Origin: Fidelibacterota bacterium
Lineage (GTDB): Bacteria; Fidelibacterota; Marinisomatia; Marinisomatales; UBA1611
Length of the DNA: 33,290 nucleotides
Assembly (NCBI GenBank): GCA_018671775.1
Contig: JABHGY010000014.1
Span: forward strand, 1-33,290
Reading direction: 5' to 3'
In this document: positions 25,479 through 33,290 of the stretch, in pieces
Position numbering within the stretch: the stretch's first letter is position 1
Layout: every line of letters begins with the position of its first letter
The notes under the pieces: model-generated
The model's database searches: none
Told to the model about the DNA's origin: nothing
What the model saw: only the letters and a program-made list of their open reading frames with translations
Program-made: the position numbers and the translations under genes

Positions 25479-27163
25479 TTCGGATATTTTCAGATTATAA
25501 ACGACTTATCGTTTTATTACTCAGTATAGGTTCACTGTATTTTTGGTCAAGCTGTGCAGCTGTAAAACAAGCTTCAGGTGGACCAAAAGATACGACACCG
25601 CCAGAACTCATTTTGGCAAACCCAAGTAGTGGAAGCATTCATTTTTCTGGCAATCAGATTGAATTGTTATTCAATGAATATATCGATGAAAATAGCTTGG
25701 CGACGGCTATTCAGTTTTTCCCTCAATTGAAAGAAGCACCAGAAATTCAATATAAAGGGAAAAAACTGATTATTCATATTCCAGATTCTTTAAAAGCAAA
25801 GCAAACTTACGTTCTTTCTCTCAATCGAAATTTAAAAGATGAGCATGGCGTTCCTATCGCTGAAAGTATCCAAGTAGCTTTTAGTACTGGCGCATTTATT
25901 GATCGGGGAGAATTGACGGGTCGTATTTATGATGCGACTGAAACCTCCGTTCATCTTTGGCGATTGGATAATAAAAAGGATCTTAGTTTTTTGAATCGGA
26001 TTCCAGATTATATTTCTGATACAAATGATCATGGTGAGTATCGATTCCAGTTTTTGTCTCCAGGGTTTTACCAAGTGATGGCAGTCCATCGTTCTACTGC
26101 TGGCATGGTTTTAGTCTCGAAGCGGATGACTTATGGCTTTCCTTTTTTCGATGAAATCCATTTGGATTCTGCGGAAGTGAAATCTGGTATTAATATGATG
26201 CTTGATCGGAAAGAATTACCTCTTCGACTTTTACGCACTGAATGGGAAAGTGTTGCATGGGGGAAAGCCACTTTTAGTCGCGATATTTCTAAATGGGCGG
26301 ATATTTTGCCCTTAGCACTTTTGAAAAATAATCAAAGAATCAATTTACAAAAAACGTTTCAAAACCCTTCTGATTCCACCGAGATGATTCTCATTCCTGA
26401 AGCACCTTTAAATTTTGATGAAAAATATGAATTGAACTTGTCGAGCATTCGTCAGGGGAATGAAGCTTTGGTAGATTCAGGCAATGTCCATTTTTCTACG
26501 CCAGAAACTTCAGATACAAGCCGAGTAGAAATTATGAATTACAAGTCATTGATCAAACTTAGTCCCGAAAAAAACGTCATCCATCCCGTTCAATTTTCAT
26601 TTTCCAAACCCATTTCATTGATAGAGGATTCTTTAGATTTTTTTCTGATGCTTTCAGACTCAATTCCGATGGAACATGAAATACATTTAAAAGAAAATTT
26701 GGCAATTGAAATTTTGCCCAAGCATGAGTGGGAGCCGGAAAAAGAATATTTAATGACTTTTCGTTCATCAGGCTTTAAGCCCATTTCAGGACAATCTTTT
26801 GAGGATTCTCTTATTTCTATCCATGTTCAAACTCAAAAATATAAAGCGATTGGACGGTTAATGAGTTCAGTAAGCAGCAATCGAATACAAGCATTAAAGG
26901 CAATGCTAAGTTCTACGAAAAAGTCACAAATGGTATTCATAGAAAGTGTAAATTCAGAGGCTATATTTGATTACAAAAAAGTGCCAGAGGGATCATACAG
27001 ACTCATGTATTTTTCAGATATGAACGGAAACAATATCATTGATGCCGGTCGTGCGGAGCCATTCCAAACGGGCGAGTGGTTTGTGTCTTATCCAGACACG
27101 ATTGATGTTCGAGCCAATTGGGATATGGAGTTAAAACCGTTTCAATTGGAGTTCAAGCCTTAA
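25475..27163 (+). CDS. Ig-like (SbsA/Big_5-type) domain lipoprotein
   Basis: Inner ATG at 25475 overlaps the sfsA stop (ATGA). Lipobox SLYFWSSC, followed by GGPKDTTPPELILANPSSGSIHFSGNQIELLFNEYID. Confidence 0.85.
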   Translation: MIRIFSDYKRLIVLLLSIGSLYFWSSCAAVKQASGGPKDTTPPELILANPSSGSIHFSGNQIELLFNEYIDENSLATAIQFFPQLKEAPEIQYKGKKLIIHIPDSLKAKQTYVLSLNRNLKDEHGVPIAESIQVAFSTGAFIDRGELTGRIYDATETSVHLWRLDNKKDLSFLNRIPDYISDTNDHGEYRFQFLSPGFYQVMAVHRSTAGMVLVSKRMTYGFPFFDEIHLDSAEVKSGINMMLDRKELPLRLLRTEWESVAWGKATFSRDISKWADILPLALLKNNQRINLQKTFQNPSDSTEMILIPEAPLNFDEKYELNLSSIRQGNEALVDSGNVHFSTPETSDTSRVEIMNYKSLIKLSPEKNVIHPVQFSFSKPISLIEDSLDFFLMLSDSIPMEHEIHLKENLAIEILPKHEWEPEKEYLMTFRSSGFKPISGQSFEDSLISIHVQTQKYKAIGRLMSSVSSNRIQALKAMLSSTKKSQMVFIESVNSEAIFDYKKVPEGSYRLMYFSDMNGNNIIDAGRAEPFQTGEWFVSYPDTIDVRANWDMELKPFQLEFKP

Positions 27164-27164
27164 T

Positions 27165-28223
27165 ATGTACGCCGTCATTTTAGCGGGAGGAAGTGGAACC
27201 CGATTTTGGCCTTTGAGTCGATCGGATAGACCGAAACAGCTAATTAATATCATAGGCAAAAAAACCATGCTTCAAATGACGGTTGACCGCCTAAAAAAAA
27301 TCAACCAAATAGAAGATATTTTTATTATAACACGGGCAGATTTAAAAAAGACTATAGAGAAAGAACTTACAGGTGTTAAACCTGAAAATATTTTTGCAGA
27401 ACCTGAGGGGAAAAATACAGCACCTGCCATTGCTTTGATGGCTTTGCATATCGAAAAAATTAATCCAAAAGGAATTATGGGGGTTTTTCCTGCTGATCAT
27501 TTAATTGTGGGTCATAAGAAATTTCAACAAGCCATTATTAATGCGATTCATTTAGCGAAAAAAGATGATGCCTTAATTACGATGGGGGTTCAGCCCACCT
27601 TTCCATCCACAGCTTATGGATATATCCAATTTGATGAAAAAAGCGAAGAGGATCATATCGATGGATATGGTGTGGTTACTTTTGCCGAAAAACCTCATCA
27701 AGATTTAGCGAAGCGATTTATTGAGAGTGGAGATTTTTTATGGAATGCGGGCATTTTTATTTGGCAGGTAAGTACTCTTTTTTCTGGGATTGAAAAGCAT
27801 ATGCCAGATTTAAATGAACATATAGAAAATATCCGAGAAAGGTTAAACAAGAAGGAATCCTTTCATGATATTTGGAAGCAGATTTCCCCAGAGTCTATAG
27901 ATTATGGTTTGTTAGAAAAAACCAAAAATATTTTTGTCATTAAAGCAAAATTTGATTGGAACGATTTAGGCTCTTGGAATGCGGTTTATGATTATTTCAT
28001 GAAAGCAAAAGATGAAAATATCATTCGAGGAAAGGGCTATGTTCAATCTGGGCAGCAGAATTTAATTTTAAGTCCTGATAAATTTACTGCAATTATTGGG
28101 GTCGATAATCTTGTGGTTATAAATACAGACGATGCCACTTTGGTTGTTTCTAAAGACGAAGTTGAAAAGGTCAAAGATTTAGTAAGCTGGTTGAAAAAAA
28201 ATAAGTACAAAGATTTAGTTTAA
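27165..28223 (+). CDS. manC: Mannose-1-phosphate guanylyltransferase
   Basis: MYAVILAGGSGTRFWPLSRSDRPKQLINIIGKKTMLQMTVDRL, EPEGKNTAPAIALMALHI, VFPADHLI, FAEKPHQDLAKRFIESGDFLWNAGIFIW, DWNDLGSWNAVYDYF. Confidence 0.94.
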   Translation: MYAVILAGGSGTRFWPLSRSDRPKQLINIIGKKTMLQMTVDRLKKINQIEDIFIITRADLKKTIEKELTGVKPENIFAEPEGKNTAPAIALMALHIEKINPKGIMGVFPADHLIVGHKKFQQAIINAIHLAKKDDALITMGVQPTFPSTAYGYIQFDEKSEEDHIDGYGVVTFAEKPHQDLAKRFIESGDFLWNAGIFIWQVSTLFSGIEKHMPDLNEHIENIRERLNKKESFHDIWKQISPESIDYGLLEKTKNIFVIKAKFDWNDLGSWNAVYDYFMKAKDENIIRGKGYVQSGQQNLILSPDKFTAIIGVDNLVVINTDDATLVVSKDEVEKVKDLVSWLKKNKYKDLV

Positions 28224-28483
28224 TGAAAAAGAAACAACTATTTGAAGAATTTGAAATGCTGAGTGAAAAACTCGGTGTCAAAATTATAAAGGGGAAAGGA
28301 AATTTTGTTGGTGGAACGTGTCATGTCAACGATGAAAAAGTGGTTGTAATCAATAAGTCAAAACCCATTGAACAACACTTGCGAATTCTTGCCATAAGTT
28401 TTTTGGAGTGGGATTTAGAAGGTATATTTTTGGTCCCAGCCTTGCGCGCTTATATCGACAAAGTGAATACCTTAAACCTATAA
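28223..28483 (+). CDS. Conserved small protein, 86 aa, unknown function
   Basis: TAATG overlap with the upstream gene; intact ORF between manC and the EF-G-like gene. Confidence 0.7.
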   Translation: MKKKQLFEEFEMLSEKLGVKIIKGKGNFVGGTCHVNDEKVVVINKSKPIEQHLRILAISFLEWDLEGIFLVPALRAYIDKVNTLNL

Positions 28484-28514
28484 ACCATAAAATCAAAAAA
28501 ATAGAGGTGCAAAA

Positions 28515-30587
28515 ATGAAAAAGTATGATTCAAATGATATTAGAAATTTCGCTATTGTAGGGCATGGCGCAACGGGGAAAACTACCCTTGCTGAGGCCAT
28601 GCTTGTTTGTGGAAAGGAAATCAATCGCATGGGAACCATCGAAGCAGGAAATACGGTTTCTGACTTCGATTCTGCTGAAAAGGAGAGACAGATTTCCATT
28701 CATGCCACACCACTTCACATGGAATGGCATGGCACAAAATTTAACATGATTGATGCGCCAGGTTATTCAGACTTTGTAGGTGAGTCAATCGGTTCTTTGG
28801 CGGCAGTGGACATGGCGCTTGTGGTCATCCATGCAGTGAATGGCGTAGAGGTCGGTACAGAAAATATGTGGAGCACAGCCACTAAATATAAAATTCCAAA
28901 AGTTTTAGTTATTAATGGTTTAGATAGAGAACATTCGCATTTTGATGAAGCTTTAGCAAAGGCTCGAGAAAGATTTGGGAGTCAAGTTTTCCCGATGCAA
29001 TTACCCGTGAATGCAGGACCAGGATTTAACCAAGTTGTGGATGTATTACGAAGTGAATTAATTACATATAAAGACGATGGATCTGGCGAATATATAGAAG
29101 AAGCATTGCCAGCAGATTTAAAAGACAAAGTCAAAGCACTGCACGAAGAATTGATTGAGTATGTGGCAGAATCAGATGATTCTTTATTAGAGAAATTTTT
29201 TGATGAAGGAGGCTTGAGTGAAGAAGAAATGAGGGCTGGGATTCATCACGCAATTCAAAACCAAGTGTTTATCCCCATGTTTTGTACGGCAGCAGATCGG
29301 AATATTGGCGTAGCGCGATTATGTGATTTTATTGCTAAATATGGTTCGTCTCCTGTGGATAGAAAAGTGGTGCATGGCACGGATGAATCTGGAAATGATA
29401 TTGAAATATCATTGGATGGAAAAAATACCGTTCTACAAGTCTTCAAAATGATGGCAGATTCGCATGGTGAATTATCCCTTTTCCGTGTTTATGCTGGCAC
29501 CGTATCAATGGGGGATGATTTATACAATACAAGCCGAAATAAATCAGAACGATTTGGACAACTTTTTATTTTGAATGGGAAAAATCGAACACAAGTTGAA
29601 TCACTCACTGCTGGTGATATGGGGGCTGTGGTCAAACTGAAAGATACGCATACGGGAAACACGCTTTGTAGTTCGAGTAAAAAAGTGAGTTTGCCTGAAA
29701 TCGCTATGCCAAATCCAAATATTCATGCTGCCATTGTTTCGAAGCAAGGTGATGAGGAAAAGTTAGCGATTGGCTTGGCAACGCTTCATGAAGAGGACCC
29801 CACTTTTGTATATCGCGTTGATAGTGAAGTGCATCAAACCATTATTTCGGGGCAAGGGGAACTCCACCTTCGTGTTAGCGTGGATAGGTTAAAAGATCGA
29901 TTTAATATTTCCATTGATTTAATTGAGCCTAAAGTCCCTTATCGTGAAACTATTTTAGGTAAAGGTGAAGCAAAATATCGCCATAAAAAGCAATCAGGCG
30001 GTGCAGGACAATTTGCAGAAGTTTGGATGCGTATTGAATCAAAGAAACGAGGTGAAGGTTTTGAGTTTGTCCATTCACTTGTGGGGCAAAATGTGGATCG
30101 CGTTTTTGTCGCTTCTGTAGAAAAAGGCGTGAATTTTGCTTGCACGGATGGTATCATTGCTGGTTGTAAAGTAGTCGATTTAAAAGTGGATTTTTATGAT
30201 GGAAAAATGCACCCCGTTGATTCAAAAGATATTGCGTTTCAAATGGCCGGGAAACATGCTTTTATCCAAGCGTTTAAAAGTGCAAAACCATGCTTGCTTG
30301 AGCCTATCATGGATATTGAAGTGAAAATCCCCGAAACCTTTATGGGTGATATTATGGGTGATATTTCTGGCAGGCGTGGAAAGGTGATGGGTATGGATTC
30401 TGATGGAAGTTTTCAGATTATAAAGGCACAAGTGCCTCAAGCTGAATTGTATCATTACGCAACGACGGTTCGATCGCTCACCGGCGGAAGAGGTTTACAT
30501 TCGGAAGCATTTAGTCATTATGAAAAAATGCCGAAAGAAAACGAAATGAAAGTGATTGCCTCTCGCCAAGAGAACGATAACGAATAA
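28515..30587 (+). CDS. Elongation factor G-like GTPase (EF-G paralogue)
   Basis: NFAIVGHGATGKTTLAEAML, EKERQISIHATPLHMEWHGTKFNMIDAPGYSDFVGE, EF-G domains IV/V (GAGQFAEVWMRIE, GVNFACTDGIIAGCKVVDLKVDFYDGKMHPVDSKDIAFQMAGKHAF, RRGKVMGMD). Divergent from canonical FusA. Confidence 0.9.
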   Translation: MKKYDSNDIRNFAIVGHGATGKTTLAEAMLVCGKEINRMGTIEAGNTVSDFDSAEKERQISIHATPLHMEWHGTKFNMIDAPGYSDFVGESIGSLAAVDMALVVIHAVNGVEVGTENMWSTATKYKIPKVLVINGLDREHSHFDEALAKARERFGSQVFPMQLPVNAGPGFNQVVDVLRSELITYKDDGSGEYIEEALPADLKDKVKALHEELIEYVAESDDSLLEKFFDEGGLSEEEMRAGIHHAIQNQVFIPMFCTAADRNIGVARLCDFIAKYGSSPVDRKVVHGTDESGNDIEISLDGKNTVLQVFKMMADSHGELSLFRVYAGTVSMGDDLYNTSRNKSERFGQLFILNGKNRTQVESLTAGDMGAVVKLKDTHTGNTLCSSSKKVSLPEIAMPNPNIHAAIVSKQGDEEKLAIGLATLHEEDPTFVYRVDSEVHQTIISGQGELHLRVSVDRLKDRFNISIDLIEPKVPYRETILGKGEAKYRHKKQSGGAGQFAEVWMRIESKKRGEGFEFVHSLVGQNVDRVFVASVEKGVNFACTDGIIAGCKVVDLKVDFYDGKMHPVDSKDIAFQMAGKHAFIQAFKSAKPCLLEPIMDIEVKIPETFMGDIMGDISGRRGKVMGMDSDGSFQIIKAQVPQAELYHYATTVRSLTGGRGLHSEAFSHYEKMPKENEMKVIASRQENDNE

Positions 30588-30589
30588 GG

Positions 30590-31084
30590 ATGGAAAAACT
30601 TTGGGCACCCTGGAGAATGGATTATGTACGTAGTCCAAAAGAAAAAGGATGTGTTTTTTGCACTAAACCAGCAAAAGATGAAGATCAAGATTCTCTGATT
30701 TTGGCTCGAGGCAAAAATGTCTTCGTTTTGATGAATCTTTATCCTTATAATAATGCACATCTTTTGGTGGTTCCATATCGACATGTGAATAATACACAAA
30801 AACTTTCTCATGAAATATTGAGCGAAATGATGTGGTTTGTAGATCGATCCATGCGTATTCTTAAGGAGAAAGTTTCAGCTGAAGGCTTTAATTTTGGCGC
30901 AAATATAGGATCAGCAGGAGGAGCAGGCATCGAGGAACATATTCATTTTCACGTTGTGCCGAGATGGACGGGTGATACGAATTTTATGCCAGTCTTAGGA
31001 GAAACTAAAGTACAAGTTTCAGGTTTACAGGAAACGTATGATTTACTGAAACCTGCATTTAATCAATTAATGGAGACACAGTGA
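30590..31084 (+). CDS. HIT family protein (histidine-triad nucleotide hydrolase)
   Basis: MEKLWAPWRMDYVRSPKEKGCVFC, NAHLLVVPYRHV, GIEEHIHFHVVPRWTGDTNFMPVLGETKV with the HxHxH triad. Confidence 0.94.
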   Translation: MEKLWAPWRMDYVRSPKEKGCVFCTKPAKDEDQDSLILARGKNVFVLMNLYPYNNAHLLVVPYRHVNNTQKLSHEILSEMMWFVDRSMRILKEKVSAEGFNFGANIGSAGGAGIEEHIHFHVVPRWTGDTNFMPVLGETKVQVSGLQETYDLLKPAFNQLMETQ

Positions 31085-31299
31085 TGGAACTTAGTTTTGC
31101 AAGAACCTGGTTGCCCTACATTTATCTTTATGGTGTTGGGGGAATCATTTTTTTAACGGGAATGTTTATCATTTTTAAATCAAAATCGATAAATATAGTG
31201 AGACCTCGACATAAAAAGTGGTTTGGTGTTTTGATATTTGGATTTCTATGGTATATGTTTTTACACGGGTTTTCAATTTTAGCAGCACTTAATTTTTAG
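31084..31299 (+). CDS. Small two-TM membrane protein paired with an SSS symporter
   Basis: MELSFARTWLPYIYLYGVGGIIFLTGMFIIFKSKS...KKWFGVLIFGFLWYMFLHGFSILAALNF; ATG overlaps the HIT stop (TGATG); 9 nt from the symporter start. Confidence 0.7.
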   Translation: MELSFARTWLPYIYLYGVGGIIFLTGMFIIFKSKSINIVRPRHKKWFGVLIFGFLWYMFLHGFSILAALNF

Positions 31300-31308
31300 G
31301 AGAAAATA

Positions 31309-33147
31309 ATGCAACAAGTATCATCAACATTTTGGATCATCATTTTTGCTTATTTTACACTTATACTCGGATTTGGGTCATATTTTGCAAGATATAATAA
31401 AACCACGAATGATTTTTTCTTTTCCGGACGACGGTTTTCCTGGTGGCTTATTGCTATGTCAATTGTGGCAACAGGCGTGGGTTCACATTCATTCTTAAAG
31501 TATTCGGCAAAAGCGTATGAGCATGGATTTTCATCGACCATGACGTATATGAATGATTGGTTCTTCATCCCTTTTTTCTTGTTTGGATGGCTACCTATTG
31601 TTTACTATACCAAAGTAAAATCGATCCCAGATTATTTTGAAAAACGATTTGGGTCTGGCGTTAGAAAGCTGGCAACGTTTGCTATTTTGGGTTATATGAT
31701 TGGTTATATTGCCATCGGATTTTTGACCATGGGAAAAACGCTTCAACCTATTCTTGGTTGGAATATTTATACCATTGTTGCTGTGGTCGCAGTGATTGCA
31801 GGTATTTATATTACATTTGGTGGACAAACAGCAGTGATTTTCACCGATCTTGCACAAGGCTTTATTCTCATTTTCGCAGGAATACTCATTTTTGTCTTAG
31901 GTATTAATTACGTGGGCGGATTTTCCATTTTTTGGAATTCATTAAGCCCTGAGTTTAAGTTACCACTTGCCCATTTTAATGAACCCTCTAATTTCAACTT
32001 TTCGGGCATATTTTGGCAGGATGGAGTCGCGGGATCAGTTGGATTCTTGTTTATGAATCAAGGCTTAATTATGCGATTTATGGCAACAAAATCTGTAAAT
32101 GAAGGTCGAAAGGCGGCCGCATTTAATATACTTTTTTTGCTTCCGATTTCTACAATTGTGGTCTCAAATGCTGGGTGGGTTGGAAAATCTATTTCTATTT
32201 TAACACCTGAAAAGTGGGATGCAACAGTAAAACTTGACCATGTTTTTACGCAAGTTGCAGGTCTAATCACAACATCGGAAGTGGTTTTTGCATTCATTAT
32301 TGCTGCTGTCGCTGCAGCATTAATGTCCACAGTTGATACATTGATTAATGCCGTTGCTGCTGTTGTCGTGAATGATGTTTACAAACCCATTGTGAAAGAT
32401 AGAGATGATAAACATTATTTGAAAGTGGCCATGATTGTATCTGCCGGTGCGACTGCTTTAGGTGCTATTAGTGTCGTCTTTTTTAATAATTTTCCAACAT
32501 TATATGAAGCGCATGGCTTCTTTCATTCAACCATGACTCCTCCTTTAGTTGTGGCCATATTCCTAGGTATATTTTGGAAAAGATATACAACAGAAGCAGC
32601 CGTTGCTACCTTTATCGGTGGTGCCTTTTTAATGTGGTTAGGCAACAAATACCCCGGAATTCTGATTGCTCCATTTGATCATGGTATTGAGATGGACCCC
32701 GAACATCCCTATTCTTATATTCGAGCGCTTTATAATACCTTGGTTTGTTTGAGCGTGGGCGTGGTTGTTTCATTATTTACTACCCCAAAAACAGAGGAAG
32801 AAATGGATGGAATTACCGTGTGGTCTCTCGATAGAGCGCGTGAAAAGTTTAAAGGAAGTAAGCCCAATGATAGAGAAGGTAAAAAGCCCATTACGACGTG
32901 GAAAATCGTTGAAGGACAAGATGAACTCGTTCGTTTTTCGCAAAAAGAAATGGATTTTATGGCTGCTGAAGTGGGAGATTTAGTCTATATCTCAGACAGT
33001 CGTGGATGGTTGGGTGGTTTAAAATCGTGTCACTCCGTATATGGGAAAGTTCACGATGAAGAGGGTATGGTTTATATATCTGCCGAAATAGCTGATTCCG
33101 CAATGTTCGTAGAAGGAAAAACGGTTAAATCTGAGAAAGAAATGTAG
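31309..33147 (+). CDS. Sodium:solute symporter (SSS) family protein
   Basis: YFARYNKTTNDFFFSGRRFSWWLIAMSIVATGVGSHSFLKYSAKAYEHG, multiple TM segments, AAALMSTVDTLINAVAAVVVNDVYKPIV. SD AGGAGAAAATA ATG. Confidence 0.92.
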   Translation: MQQVSSTFWIIIFAYFTLILGFGSYFARYNKTTNDFFFSGRRFSWWLIAMSIVATGVGSHSFLKYSAKAYEHGFSSTMTYMNDWFFIPFFLFGWLPIVYYTKVKSIPDYFEKRFGSGVRKLATFAILGYMIGYIAIGFLTMGKTLQPILGWNIYTIVAVVAVIAGIYITFGGQTAVIFTDLAQGFILIFAGILIFVLGINYVGGFSIFWNSLSPEFKLPLAHFNEPSNFNFSGIFWQDGVAGSVGFLFMNQGLIMRFMATKSVNEGRKAAAFNILFLLPISTIVVSNAGWVGKSISILTPEKWDATVKLDHVFTQVAGLITTSEVVFAFIIAAVAAALMSTVDTLINAVAAVVVNDVYKPIVKDRDDKHYLKVAMIVSAGATALGAISVVFFNNFPTLYEAHGFFHSTMTPPLVVAIFLGIFWKRYTTEAAVATFIGGAFLMWLGNKYPGILIAPFDHGIEMDPEHPYSYIRALYNTLVCLSVGVVVSLFTTPKTEEEMDGITVWSLDRAREKFKGSKPNDREGKKPITTWKIVEGQDELVRFSQKEMDFMAAEVGDLVYISDSRGWLGGLKSCHSVYGKVHDEEGMVYISAEIADSAMFVEGKTVKSEKEM

Positions 33148-33158
33148 CTTTGAGATAG

Positions 33159-33191
33159 TAAAAAAGTCTCTTAAATTTGCTGGCTTTTTTA
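33159..33191 (+). terminator. Candidate AT-rich terminator after the symporter gene
   Basis: TAAAAAAGTC (33159-33168) pairs with GGCTTTTTTA (33182-33191) with one G.T wobble; weak and T-rich. Confidence 0.4.
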
Positions 33192-33216
33192 TATAGATTT
33201 AAATAAAAAAGACAAT

Positions 33217-33290
33217 TCCGGAGTAGCTCAGTTGGTAGAGCAGGTGACTGTTAATCACTTTGTCGGGGGTTCGAGTCCCTCCTCCGGAGC
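33217..33290 (+). tRNA. tRNA-Asn (anticodon GTT), runs to the window end
   Basis: TCCGGAG TA GCTC AGTTGGTA GAGC A GGTGA CTGTTAA TCACT TTGTC GGGGG TTCGAGT CCCTC CTCCGGA GC: acceptor, D, anticodon and T arms all pair. Confidence 0.95.

Noticed and set aside
33217-33290. tRNA-Asn as an integration (att) site for a mobile island
   Set aside because: It lies at the window edge with no integrase or repeated tRNA 3' end visible in the window.

Overview
The window looks like a chromosomal segment of an AT-rich FCB-group bacterium. The C-terminal FlgD-like/T9SS-type sorting signal and the gene content suggest a Marinimicrobia-like lineage, but this is inference. Supported blocks, left to right: the 3' end of an RND/MMPL exporter gene with a LolA-like protein and an outer-membrane barrel; an OFA-type MFS transporter; a ZIP transporter and YidD; a minus-strand beta-oxidation operon (tetR-fadE-small ORF-fadA-hlyIII-fadN) with a TetR-type operator; DUF4920 and PepSY proteins; a large secreted multidomain protein flanked on both sides by related hairpin-repeat clusters; a minus-strand tyrosine/homogentisate catabolic operon (aminotransferase-hppD-FAH-GxxExxY-DUF309-hmgA-flavin reductase-degenerate AMP-binding protein); sfsA, a 'GGPKDTTPP' Ig-like lipoprotein, a mannose-1-phosphate guanylyltransferase, an EF-G paralogue, a HIT protein, a small membrane protein with an SSS symporter, and tRNA-Asn at the right edge. 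The observations I would check first are: (1) a 43-aa ORF missed by the ORF track, tightly coupled between fadE and fadA; (2) a mosaic of imperfect hairpin repeats duplicated on both sides of the secreted-protein gene, one copy abutting a truncated adenylation-domain gene; (3) a GxxExxY (PD-(D/E)XK-like) gene flanked by imperfect inverted repeats inside the homogentisate operon, one repeat being translated into the neighbouring DUF309 protein; (4) a PAQR/HlyIII gene inside the beta-oxidation operon; (5) a G9 tract upstream of the secreted protein that could be a phase-variation site. I saw no CRISPR array, rRNA or recognisable transposase.
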